A stretch of 64,000 nt of DNA from CAZMZW01 sp964571135 (lineage in GTDB: Bacteria > Chloroflexota > Anaerolineae > Anaerolineales > Anaerolineaceae). Shown here piece after piece: positions 26,243-34,245 of the stretch. A program made the position numbers and the translations under genes. Under the pieces are notes generated by a model. The model saw only the letters and a list, made by a program, of their open reading frames with translations, did no database searches and was not told where the DNA came from. Numbering within the stretch: position 1 is the stretch's first letter; each line of letters opens with the position of its first letter. The DNA lies in contig CAZMZW010000009.1 of NCBI GenBank assembly GCA_964571135.1, forward strand, positions 1 through 64,000. The letters are read 5' to 3'.

Positions 26243-27583
26243 ATGCCAAACCCTGTTTTTCCTTCGCGACGTGCCCCAGTTTTTAAAGATATCCCAGATG
26301 AAAAATGGAATGACTGGCGTTGGCAGCTCAGCCACCGCCTGAACTCCGTTGAGGATTTTGCTGATGTTCTGGAACTGACCGAAAGCGAAAAACGAGCCCT
26401 GAATTCTAAAGATCTATTCCGGGTCGATATTACTCCGTATTTCATTTCTCTTATCGATCAGAATAACCCTTATGATCCCATCCGCCTGCAGGTCATTCCC
26501 ACCGAAAGGGAAATAACACCTTATACCGGGATGATGGAGGATTCCCTGGCAGAGGATCAGCATTCCCCGGTCCCTGGTCTGGTTCACCGCTATCCAGACC
26601 GAGTATTAATGCTGACCACCACCCAGTGTGCTTCCTACTGCCGCTATTGCACCCGGGCACGCCTGGTGGGTAATCCCGCCGCCATGTTCTCTCCCCAGGA
26701 GTTGGACGCACAGATTGATTATCTCAAGCGAACACCGCAGGTGCGGGATGTTCTCTTATCCGGTGGCGATCCCCTGGTGCTGGCTCCCAAGGTATTGGAA
26801 GATCTACTGACCCGCCTGAGGGAGATCCCCCATATTGAGATCATCCGCATTGGGTCGCGCGTTCCAGTATTCATGCCTATGCGGGTTACGGATGAGTTGA
26901 CCGATTTACTTAAGCGTTTTCATCCTCTCTGGCTGAATATTCACGTGAATCACCCCAATGAGATTACTGCAGAACTGGCAGCCGCCTGCGACAAATTAGC
27001 TGGAGCGGGCATCCCTTTGGGCAATCAATCCGTGTTATTGGCGGGTGTAAATGATTGTGTGCACATCCAGCGAAAATTGGTTCAGGATCTTGTTCGAATC
27101 CGGGTGCGCCCATATTATCTATATCAATGCGACCTTGTTGAGGGAGTCGGGCATTTCCGTACCCCGGTGGCAAAGGGGATAGAGATCATTGAAGGATTGC
27201 GCGGGCACACTTCTGGTTTTGCTGTCCCTACTTATGTAGTGGATGCTCCAGCTGGTGGTGGCAAGATCCCGGTCATGCCGGATTACCTCATCAGCCAGTC
27301 TGACCATAAAATAGTGCTGCGCAACTATGAGGGTTTCATTTCCACTTATGAAGAACCGCAGGATTATCATAGTCATGACTCAAAAACTTGCTCCTTTTGC
27401 CAGCATCAACCTGTCGAACCCGGTCAATCGGGCGTCTCCGGTCTACTGGAGGGTGAAAACCTATTCATAAAACCAGAAGGATTTGATAAGCTTCATGAGC
27501 GCGGGGGCGGCGTTCACCGATTGAAAGCCGATGAAAACAAATGGAAAGCTTTGGGAATCGGGTCTTTTTCAGAAGAAAAATAA
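26243..27583 (+). CDS. kamA: L-lysine 2,3-aminomutase
   Basis: Radical-SAM, PLP-dependent enzyme (446 residues) that converts L-alpha-lysine to L-beta-lysine. The cluster motif is CASYCRYC (Cys129, 133, 136). Residues equivalent to the Clostridium enzyme are all shifted by four: Asp297 and Asp334, which would hold the substrate amino group, and Lys341 in DAPAGGGKIPV for PLP. The C-terminal zinc-type Cys pair is CSFC. The length and the C-terminal extension match true lysine aminomutase and not the shorter EpmB. No downstream lysine-fermentation genes or beta-lysine acetyltransferase (ablB) are adjacent, so whether it serves osmoprotection or degradation is open. Confidence 0.9.
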   Translation: MPNPVFPSRRAPVFKDIPDEKWNDWRWQLSHRLNSVEDFADVLELTESEKRALNSKDLFRVDITPYFISLIDQNNPYDPIRLQVIPTEREITPYTGMMEDSLAEDQHSPVPGLVHRYPDRVLMLTTTQCASYCRYCTRARLVGNPAAMFSPQELDAQIDYLKRTPQVRDVLLSGGDPLVLAPKVLEDLLTRLREIPHIEIIRIGSRVPVFMPMRVTDELTDLLKRFHPLWLNIHVNHPNEITAELAAACDKLAGAGIPLGNQSVLLAGVNDCVHIQRKLVQDLVRIRVRPYYLYQCDLVEGVGHFRTPVAKGIEIIEGLRGHTSGFAVPTYVVDAPAGGGKIPVMPDYLISQSDHKIVLRNYEGFISTYEEPQDYHSHDSKTCSFCQHQPVEPGQSGVSGLLEGENLFIKPEGFDKLHERGGGVHRLKADENKWKALGIGSFSEEK

Positions 27584-27596
27584 TCAGGAGTAAAAA

Positions 27597-28556
27597 ATGC
27601 ATTATCGTCGTTTGGGTAAGACTGGAATAAAAGTGAGCGAACTTTCCCTGGGATCGTGGGTTACGTTTGGCAACCAGTTGGATGAAAAAACTGCAGTCAA
27701 TATTTTGCATGCCGCCTACGATCACGGCATCAATTTCTTTGACAATGCCGACACCTATGTGGATGGAAAATCAGAAACCGTGATGGGTCATGCCATTAAA
27801 GGTCTTCCCCGGGAAGCCCTGGTGATTTCGAGCAAAGTCTTTTATCCTACAATGCCGGGTGTCAATGGACGAGGCCTTTCACGTAAGCACATCACCGAAT
27901 CCATCCATGCCTCCTTGAAGCGCCTCAATCTTGAATATGTGGATCTTTACTTCTGCCATCGTTTTGATCCAGATACCACCATTGAAGAAGTAGTCCAATC
28001 CATGGATACCCTGGTGCGTCAGGGAAAAGTACTGTACTGGGGTACTTCCTGCTGGGAACCATACCAGGTTACTCAGGCCATCCTATTTGCCCGCCAGAAC
28101 AATCTGATGGCTCCTGTGGTGGAGCAGCCGCGCTACAGCCTTTTTGCCCGGGAGGATGTGGAAGTCAAACTTTCGCCGATTTGCCGGGAATTTGGCATCG
28201 GGCTCACCACTTTCAGCCCCCTGTATTATGGTGCATTGACTGGCAAATACAATGAAGGAATTCCCAAGGGCAGCCGCCTGGCAAGGGAGGATATGACCTG
28301 GATTCGCGAACGGGTAACCCCTGATATTATTGCCAAAGTTAAGCATCTAATGCCCATCGCCCGGGAGCTTGGGTTGACCCCCGGCCAGATGGCGCTGGCT
28401 TGGCTTTTACGCCGCAAGGAAGTAAGTAGTGTGATCACCGGCGCCACCCGTGTGGAACAATTGGATGAAAACTTGCTCGCCAGCGATGCGGTTGATAAAC
28501 TGACTGATCCAGTGCTGGAAAAAATAGAGCAGGCAGTCAAGAACTCACCCATCTAA
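27597..28556 (+). CDS. Aldo/keto reductase, Kv-beta-like
   Basis: NADPH-dependent aldo/keto reductase of 319 residues. The catalytic tetrad is visible: Asp49 and Tyr54 in FFDNADTYVDGKSE, Lys80 in VISSKVF and His121 in DLYFCHRFD. The overall sequence (MHYRRLGKTGIKVSELSLGS, then the C-terminal SSVITGATRVEQLDENL) matches the potassium-channel beta-subunit-like group, whose bacterial members reduce assorted aldehydes. It begins 13 bases after kamA with its own caggag ribosome site, so the two are probably co-transcribed. A chemical link to beta-lysine is not apparent. Confidence 0.87.
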   Translation: MHYRRLGKTGIKVSELSLGSWVTFGNQLDEKTAVNILHAAYDHGINFFDNADTYVDGKSETVMGHAIKGLPREALVISSKVFYPTMPGVNGRGLSRKHITESIHASLKRLNLEYVDLYFCHRFDPDTTIEEVVQSMDTLVRQGKVLYWGTSCWEPYQVTQAILFARQNNLMAPVVEQPRYSLFAREDVEVKLSPICREFGIGLTTFSPLYYGALTGKYNEGIPKGSRLAREDMTWIRERVTPDIIAKVKHLMPIARELGLTPGQMALAWLLRRKEVSSVITGATRVEQLDENLLASDAVDKLTDPVLEKIEQAVKNSPI

Positions 28557-28571
28557 ACAGATAATTCAAAC

Positions 28572-28605
28572 AACAATGCCCTGAAAATTTCAGGGCATTG
28601 TTTCA
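28572..28605. terminator. Bidirectional terminator between the aldo/keto reductase gene and pheT
   Basis: A near-perfect inverted repeat of about 15 bases per arm (aacaatgccctgaaa, 28572-28586; tttcagggcattgtt, 28588-28602) followed by a T-rich run sits between two convergent genes. Confidence 0.8.
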
Positions 28606-28617
28606 TTTAATCGGTTC

Positions 28618-31161
28618 TTAACTTCGGATTTGAGCGTTCAGTTCTTTTTCCAGGCTCTTGATGATTTGTTCCCGCAGTATGCCAACCTCCGCAGTATTTA
28701 ATGTACGATCCTGTGCCTGGTAAGTGAGGTTGTAAGCAAGGCTCTTTCGTCCTGCGCCTATTTGATCCCCGTAGTAAATATCAAACAGTTTTACATTACT
28801 GAGTAGCTTTCCGCCTGTTTTGTAAATGATATCCACAATTTTTTCAGAAGCGATCCCTTCTGCCACTATCACTGCCAGGTCTTCCAACACTGGCGGGAAG
28901 GTGGGTAAGGCGCTGGCTTCATACCGGTCGGGTACAAGAGACAGCAATAAATGCAAATCGAATGTGGCAGCCAGCAACGGGCTTTCCGGCAGGTCGTAAT
29001 GCTCTTTCACCAGCGGATGCAGCTCACCCAGTGTACCGATTTCTTTGTCGCCAATAAATAATTGGATGCATTTGCCGGGATTGAAACTGAACTGTTCGGC
29101 AGGCTTGAACTTGTATTCTTTTACCTGCATTCTTTTTAAAAAGGTCTCCACAATTCCCTTAAGATCAAAGAAATCCAGCCATGGGCTGTCTTTTTGATCC
29201 CAGGCACCCGGATAGCGTTTACCGGTCATGGCGATGGCCAGCCAAACCGGCTCGTCGGGAAGGAGCTGTTTTTCCCTGGGGATATACACCGGACCGATCT
29301 CGAACATGACCAGGCGCTCGCTCAGGCGCCAATTCTTTTCCAGTATCTCCAGCACGCTTTCCAAAAGGCTTTGACGCATCACTCTCCGTTCAGGAGTGAT
29401 TGGATTCTGGATCTCGACAAATTCGTGTTTTTTAATGTCAATCATTTTTGGGTAAAGACGATCCGCACTTTCGGGCGTGGTCAATCGGTAGGTGATCACT
29501 TCCTGCAGTCCCAGACTGGCCAGGATATCCTGAGCGCGTTGTTCGCCCTCCAATAATTTGTTGCCATACTGGGGGGGCAGTTCATCCGCCAGCCGGGTGC
29601 TCGGGATCTTATCGTTCCCATACAATCTCACAATTTCTTCCATCAGGTCGGCACGGCCGACAACGCCTTCGCCAATATCCAGCCGGTGCGGGGGAGTCTG
29701 AGCGGTGATGGTTTCACCTTCCACTTTACAGATAAATTCCAAACCCTGCAGAAGATCAACAATTTGTTTGGTAGTCAAAGCAATGCCAAGCATATCCTTG
29801 ACATCCTTTGTGGTCAATTTCACCTGGGGGTCAACCTGAGGTAAGGGATAGGCATCCACCAGGTCTGCCGCGATTTGTCCGCCGCTCCATTGAGACATGC
29901 GTTCCATTCCCAGCCGCACGCCAGTTTCCGCAAGAGCTGGATGGATGCCGCGTGAAAAGCGGTAGGACGCTTCTGAAGGCAGGTGCTGGCTGGAGACAGT
30001 CCGGCGAATATTGGTGAAGTTCCAGCTTGCACCCTCAAGAAGCACATTTCGGGTTTTTTCCGTCACTTCACTTTCCTGTCCGCCCATTACCCCGGCCAGG
30101 GATAAAGCACCGGCAGTATCGGTGACCAGAATGGTGAAATCATCCAGATTGCGCTTGACGTCATCCAGTGTGGTGAGTTTTTCCCCGTGCTTGGCAGGAC
30201 GGGTGATGATGGTGGGTGTCTTACCCCCGGCGCGCTTAACCAGTACATCATAATCAAAGGCATGCAGAGGTTCGCCAACCTCCAGCATTACATAATTTGT
30301 CGCATCCACAATGCTGTTAATTGGGCGCACACCTGCCAATTTAAGCCGGCGCTGTACATGGTATGGACTGGGCAGCGGTTGAGTATCTCGGACCAGGCCG
30401 AGCACGAAACGAGGGTTGAGTTTGGGGTCGATGATCTGGATCTTAACACAGCCTTTAATGGTTGGTCCTTTCGCCGGTAAAGTGGTTTGCGGTTTTCGTA
30501 AGGGTTTTCGGGAAGCTGCCGAAATTTCCCGCGCGATACCCAGCACGCAGGCATTCCGGATCATATTGGGCAGGATTTTGATGCTTAGAACCACATCGCC
30601 CATATAGTCACACAGGGGCATGCCCGTCGGGGCATCTTTTTCCAGCAGGATCACACCTTCATGCTCCTCTGAAATACCCAACTCCTTTTCCGAGCAGATC
30701 ATGGAGTAGGATTCCACCCCGCGGATCTTCATCGGCTTAAGCGTAGTCAGCATCTGCCCGGGTTGATGCCCATCGAATAGTTGAGCGCCTTCGTGGGCAT
30801 AGGCAACTTTTAAGGGTTCCTTGAGAATTCCCTTACCTTTGAATTCAAACAGGTTAGGCGCACCGGTGAGCACGGTATGTTCCTGTGTGCCATCTTTTAA
30901 GAGGCAAAGCACCAACCGGTCAGCGTTAGGGTGGGGCATTACTTCGTCAACCTGTGCCACCACGAATTTATCACCTGGCCAGGAAATACCACTGATAGGA
31001 AATTCATGCTTTTCTTCCGCAGAATTGTTGGATTTAATGTCCAAGCCCACAAGCCGGATACCTTCCACTTCCAATCCGAGCATGGTAAGCAGTTTGGCCA
31101 GTTCTTCCACACTCAGGTCAATATCCACAAATTCTTTCAGCCAGGTTAAAGGGACTTCCAT
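28618..31161 (-). CDS. pheT: Phenylalanyl-tRNA synthetase beta subunit
   Basis: Beta chain (847 residues) of the alpha2-beta2 enzyme that charges tRNA-Phe. Domains in order are the N-terminal segment (MEVPLTWLKEFVDIDLSVEE), an EMAP-type tRNA-binding domain (about 65-190; VAQVDEVMPHPNADRLVLC), the B3/B4 editing region (INSIVDATNYVMLEVGEPLH), the B5 domain, the catalytic-like core and the C-terminal ferredoxin-fold anticodon-binding domain (about 750-847). It starts 16 bases after pheS. Confidence 0.97.
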   Translation of the reverse strand: MEVPLTWLKEFVDIDLSVEELAKLLTMLGLEVEGIRLVGLDIKSNNSAEEKHEFPISGISWPGDKFVVAQVDEVMPHPNADRLVLCLLKDGTQEHTVLTGAPNLFEFKGKGILKEPLKVAYAHEGAQLFDGHQPGQMLTTLKPMKIRGVESYSMICSEKELGISEEHEGVILLEKDAPTGMPLCDYMGDVVLSIKILPNMIRNACVLGIAREISAASRKPLRKPQTTLPAKGPTIKGCVKIQIIDPKLNPRFVLGLVRDTQPLPSPYHVQRRLKLAGVRPINSIVDATNYVMLEVGEPLHAFDYDVLVKRAGGKTPTIITRPAKHGEKLTTLDDVKRNLDDFTILVTDTAGALSLAGVMGGQESEVTEKTRNVLLEGASWNFTNIRRTVSSQHLPSEASYRFSRGIHPALAETGVRLGMERMSQWSGGQIAADLVDAYPLPQVDPQVKLTTKDVKDMLGIALTTKQIVDLLQGLEFICKVEGETITAQTPPHRLDIGEGVVGRADLMEEIVRLYGNDKIPSTRLADELPPQYGNKLLEGEQRAQDILASLGLQEVITYRLTTPESADRLYPKMIDIKKHEFVEIQNPITPERRVMRQSLLESVLEILEKNWRLSERLVMFEIGPVYIPREKQLLPDEPVWLAIAMTGKRYPGAWDQKDSPWLDFFDLKGIVETFLKRMQVKEYKFKPAEQFSFNPGKCIQLFIGDKEIGTLGELHPLVKEHYDLPESPLLAATFDLHLLLSLVPDRYEASALPTFPPVLEDLAVIVAEGIASEKIVDIIYKTGGKLLSNVKLFDIYYGDQIGAGRKSLAYNLTYQAQDRTLNTAEVGILREQIIKSLEKELNAQIRS

Positions 31162-31177
31162 AGGTTTTTCCTACTCT

Positions 31178-32221
31178 CTAGAATTGTTCCAAGAAGCGAA
31201 TATCATTTGCCCAGAAATAGCGGATATCCGGGATGTGATTACGCAGCATGGAGATGCGTTCCGGACCCAAGCCAGCCGCAAAGCCGGTGTATTGCTCAGG
31301 GTCATATCCACCGTTGCGCAGCACCACAGGGTGCAGCATGCCGCAGCCCAGGATCTCGAGCCATCCGCCCCCTTTGCAGACCGTACATCCTTTTCCTTTG
31401 CAAACAATGCATTCCACATCCATCTCTGCACTCGGTTCGGTAAAAGGGAAATAAGATGGGCGGAAGCGGGTGTGTGCATCTTCGCCAAACATGCGCCTGG
31501 CAAAATCAGTCAGCGTGCCCTTCAGGTCGCCAAAAGTGATGTGTTTGCCCACGGTCAGCAGTTCCACCTGGTTGAACTGGATCTCATGGCTGGCATCCAT
31601 TTGCTCATAGCGGTAACACATACCGGGCAGTACTACGCGGATCGGCTCGGGCGCAAATTCGCGCATGGCGCGGATCTGTCCGGGGGAGGTATGGGTACGC
31701 AGGATCACTCCAGGCTTGGTAGTGTAAAACGTATCCCACATATCCCGTGCGGGATGATAGGCGGGAATATTGAGCAATTCAAAGTTGTACTCGTCGCTTT
31801 CCACTTCCGGTGAACGGTAAACCTGAAAGCCCATCTCGGCAAAGATATTGTAGATCTGCCGCAGGGTCTGGGTTTGCGGATGCAGTCGTCCTTGCAGGGG
31901 TTTGCGGCCAGGCAGGCTCACATCCAGTTTTTCGGCGCTGAGGTTGTGCTGCAAGATGGCCTGTTTCAGGGCAGATTGTTTGGCCAGGTATTCACTCTCA
32001 AGAGCTATTTTAATCTGATTAGCGAGCTGCCCAACTGCCGGGCGTTCTTCTTTCGGTACTTCTGTCAGGCGCGAAAACGCCTGTACCAGGCGGCCTGAAC
32101 GTCCCAGGAAAGTGATATGCCAGGTTTGCAGCTCAGTTTCCTGCTGTATCTCAGCCAGGGTTTTGAGTGCCTGGGTTTGCATCTCTTCCAATTCAAGGAT
32201 TAACTTGTGCTTATCTGCCAT
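31178..32221 (-). CDS. pheS: Phenylalanyl-tRNA synthetase alpha subunit
   Basis: Catalytic alpha chain of 347 residues. An N-terminal coiled coil (about 1-90) is followed by class II synthetase motifs (HPARDMWDTFYT, LRTHTSPGQIRAM, QLNQVE-like QFNQVELLTVG, and GLGPERISMLRNHIPDIRYF). A short Cys-rich insertion, ECIVCKGKGCTVCKGGGW, near residue 275 has four cysteines and could bind a metal ion; this insertion is known in many bacterial PheS proteins. Expression is under the T-box leader immediately upstream. Confidence 0.97.
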   Translation of the reverse strand: MADKHKLILELEEMQTQALKTLAEIQQETELQTWHITFLGRSGRLVQAFSRLTEVPKEERPAVGQLANQIKIALESEYLAKQSALKQAILQHNLSAEKLDVSLPGRKPLQGRLHPQTQTLRQIYNIFAEMGFQVYRSPEVESDEYNFELLNIPAYHPARDMWDTFYTTKPGVILRTHTSPGQIRAMREFAPEPIRVVLPGMCYRYEQMDASHEIQFNQVELLTVGKHITFGDLKGTLTDFARRMFGEDAHTRFRPSYFPFTEPSAEMDVECIVCKGKGCTVCKGGGWLEILGCGMLHPVVLRNGGYDPEQYTGFAAGLGPERISMLRNHIPDIRYFWANDIRFLEQF

Positions 32222-32244
32222 TCTTACTCCATAAGATCATTTAA

Positions 32245-32535
32245 TAAAAAACCCGTCCAAAAGGGACGGGGTTAACCGCGGTACCACCCGGATTGGGACT
32301 AAAAGATCGTCCTCGATCGACAATCCAGCCCCCACTCAGTGCCAACTTTTAATTCTCATTGGCTGCGCTTTTATCGCTGCGCTCGCGGACCAGACTACTT
32401 GGGTTGATTCACCCGGTCAGCTCGAGAGGGAACTTCGTCAACCTTTGGCTGGACAGAAGTCTCAGTCTTTGCTCCTGCTTTCCTGTCAGTTTCCAGTGGA
32501 TTACTTTCCTCTGTCAACGCTTTATGAAATTGTTT
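32245..32535 (-). promoter_or_regulatory. T-box riboswitch for pheST (tRNA-Phe)
   Basis: The pheS leader carries the T-box core GGGTGGTACCGCGG (32289-32276, minus strand) followed by a terminator hairpin CCCGTCC-tttt-GGACGGG and six T residues (to 32245). Upstream the GACAGAGGAAAGTA sequence typical of the Stem I base pairs with a segment containing CTTCTGTC; the codon TTC at 32458-32456 is the likely specifier for phenylalanine. Uncharged tRNA-Phe is expected to stabilise the antiterminator and turn on pheS-pheT. The specifier position is a judgement from pairing by eye. Confidence 0.93.
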
Positions 32536-32540
32536 AAGCA

Positions 32541-32568
32541 ATTATCCCAAAAATCAAGGGAATGTCAA
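32541..32568 (-). promoter_or_regulatory. pheS T-box leader promoter
   Basis: On the minus strand TTGACA (32568-32563), a 16-base spacer and GATAAT (32546-32541) form a promoter directly upstream of the T-box leader. Confidence 0.7.
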
Positions 32569-32589
32569 GCAAAAAATGGATTGGTTCTC

Positions 32590-33090
32590 GGAGCTCCCTG
32601 TAAGAACAGGGAGCGGAGATCCCCGTAGCCAACGACGTCGTGTCGTTGTGCGTAGGGGAGAGGAGTAAGGAGGAAGAGGGGCTTTAAAATATTCGTTTTC
32701 TTATCGTTTTTTTAAAAGTGTCTGGAAATGTCGGAGCCCAGTGCAAGAGCACTGGGCGAAGATGCCCAAAGTACCACGGGGTCTCGAAGACCAACGCATG
32801 GGCGTTGGTCGGAGATCCCAGACGCACTTCGGCTTCATGTCGAAGAGTGTCTGGGAACGCCCGTGGAACGGAGGGTAGAGTAGCCCCCCACATCGCGCAG
32901 CATCCTGCCAGCCCTGAACGAAGTGTGGGGTAAGGACGAGCGGAGGGGATAATTGCCCTCGGCCCTATTCGTTTTATAAAAAGTGTCCGTTTCTGTCCGC
33001 TTTTGTCCTTGTAGCCCTCTTCATGAGAAGAGGGCGTAGATCCCTGAAGGAGAGAAGTCAGGGGAATGTCACCCACGAATGGGTGACCTA
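32590..33090. repeat. Array of variable-stem hairpin repeats
   Basis: This gene-free stretch is packed with hairpins. Four have the same geometry (9-bp stem, 4-base loop, 9-bp stem) with different stem sequences: 32593-32614, 32736-32757, 32789-32810 and 33014-33035. Each is followed at once by G-N-AGAT and then CCC, which in turn opens a second stem (clearest at 32817-32855 and 33042-33063). A fifth hairpin, 8-4-8, is at 33068-33087. The lead-in attcgtttt ... aaaagtgtc occurs twice, near 32691 and 32968, suggesting two degenerate tandem units of about 277 bases. No coding sequence is supported here. Function is unknown. Confidence 0.8.
32897..32938. repeat. Dispersed 42-bp repeat, copy 2
   Basis: Identical over 42 bases to 4435-4476. 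Here it is embedded in the hairpin array, between the structure ending near 32856 and the second array unit beginning near 32968. Confidence 0.85.
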
Positions 33091-33210
33091 CCCTGGGTTG
33101 TCTGGTATCAAATTTGAAATCGTGAAAAAGATCGGTATTCTCTACAAATCAGAGAAGGCTGCGCGGCCGGTGGGGTGATCTGGCAGGCTCACATAATCCT
33201 GAATGTAATA

Positions 33211-33245
33211 AAAACAGCGCCCAGAATTACAGGGCGCTGTTTTTT
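33211..33245. terminator. Terminator after the transketolase operon
   Basis: A 9-bp G/C-rich stem (acagcgccc, 33214-33222; gggcgctgt, 33232-33240) is flanked by A-runs on the left and T-runs on the right. On the minus strand it ends the operon that stops at 33273; it could also stop plus-strand transcription coming from the repeat array. Confidence 0.85.
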
Positions 33246-33272
33246 CAATCTGAAAATATTAATGAATCAGAA

Positions 33273-34229
33273 TTATTTGATGAATTGACGTGCAATTTCG
33301 GCGATACCTTCCGCATCCAGCTTGTAGTAATGGATTAGATCCTCATACGGTGCGGATGTAGTGAAATGGTCCAATATGCCGTGGCGTTTGAACTTCACTG
33401 CAATTCCTTCTTCAGCCAGCACTTCTGCCACTGCACTGCCCAGTCCGCCGATGATATTGTGTTCTTCCACGGTCAGCACTGCCTTGGTTGACCTGGCAGT
33501 TTGCGTAATAGTTTGGCGGTCAAAGGGTTTCAGGGAATAAGCATTGACCAATCCAACGCTCAGTCCTTCTTTTTCCAGGGTCTCAATCGCTTTCAAGGCA
33601 AATCCCACCATACTGCCAATGGCAATGATGGTCAGGTCTTTACCGGTCTTGAGCACATCTGCCTTGCCAATGGGAAAATCACGTTCTTCATTATAAACAG
33701 TCGGCTCGGTGGGGCGGCTGAGGCGTAAATACGAGGGACCTTTCAGCCCAATAATCCCGCGCACAAGGATTGCGGCCTGCAGGCTGTCTGCAGGTATCAG
33801 CACGGTCATGCCAGGCATTGTGCGGAAGATGCTCAGATCTTCCAATGAATGGTGGGTGGCGCCCCCGGCAGCCAAGCCCAGTCCGCTGTGCGAGGCACAG
33901 ATACGCACCGGCAGGTCATTGTAAGCAACATCCGTGCGGGCTTGCTCGCAGGCGCGCATGGAAGCGAAGGCGGCAAAAGTGCATACAAAAGGTATTTTGC
34001 CTGCCAGTGCCAATCCGGCTGCAGCTCCCATCATATTCTGTTCTGCGATCCCAAAATTGAACAACCGCTCAGGAAAAGCCTGCCTGAATTCCACCAGGCG
34101 GGTGGAAGAAGCCAGGTCGGCGGTCAGGGCAACGATTTTTAGATTATCTTTCGCGAGCGCGATCAGCTGCCTGCCAAAGGCGTCCCGGCTGGAAATTCCT
34201 ACATACTCAGATTTGTTGGTTGTATTCAT
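33273..34229 (-). CDS. Transketolase, C-terminal subunit
   Basis: A 318-residue protein carrying the pyrimidine-binding and C-terminal domains of a two-piece transketolase (SSRDAFGRQLIALAKDNLKI, FGIAEQNMMGAAAGLALAGK, and TVEEHNIIGGLGSAVAEVL). The glutamate in GIAEQN activates thiamine diphosphate. I chose the ATG at 34229, which has GGAAG 8 bases upstream, over the longer frame that runs back into the preceding gene. It lies 16 bases after the N-terminal subunit gene and is last in the operon. Split transketolases are common in anaerobes and in sugar-specific pathways; the exact sugar is not shown here. Confidence 0.88.
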   Translation of the reverse strand: MNTTNKSEYVGISSRDAFGRQLIALAKDNLKIVALTADLASSTRLVEFRQAFPERLFNFGIAEQNMMGAAAGLALAGKIPFVCTFAAFASMRACEQARTDVAYNDLPVRICASHSGLGLAAGGATHHSLEDLSIFRTMPGMTVLIPADSLQAAILVRGIIGLKGPSYLRLSRPTEPTVYNEERDFPIGKADVLKTGKDLTIIAIGSMVGFALKAIETLEKEGLSVGLVNAYSLKPFDRQTITQTARSTKAVLTVEEHNIIGGLGSAVAEVLAEEGIAVKFKRHGILDHFTTSAPYEDLIHYYKLDAEGIAEIARQFIK

Positions 34230-34245
34230 ATTGTTATCTTCCTTA

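Noticed and set aside
27088..27105. Sequence ttcgaatccggg inside kamA that resembles a tRNA T-arm
   Set aside because: It is in frame inside a well-conserved coding region and no acceptor, D or anticodon arms can be built around it.
32684..33076. 130-codon minus-strand ORF in the hairpin array
   Set aside because: It is made wholly of repeats and inverted repeats, has no ribosome site and no protein-like motif. The array is better explained as non-coding.
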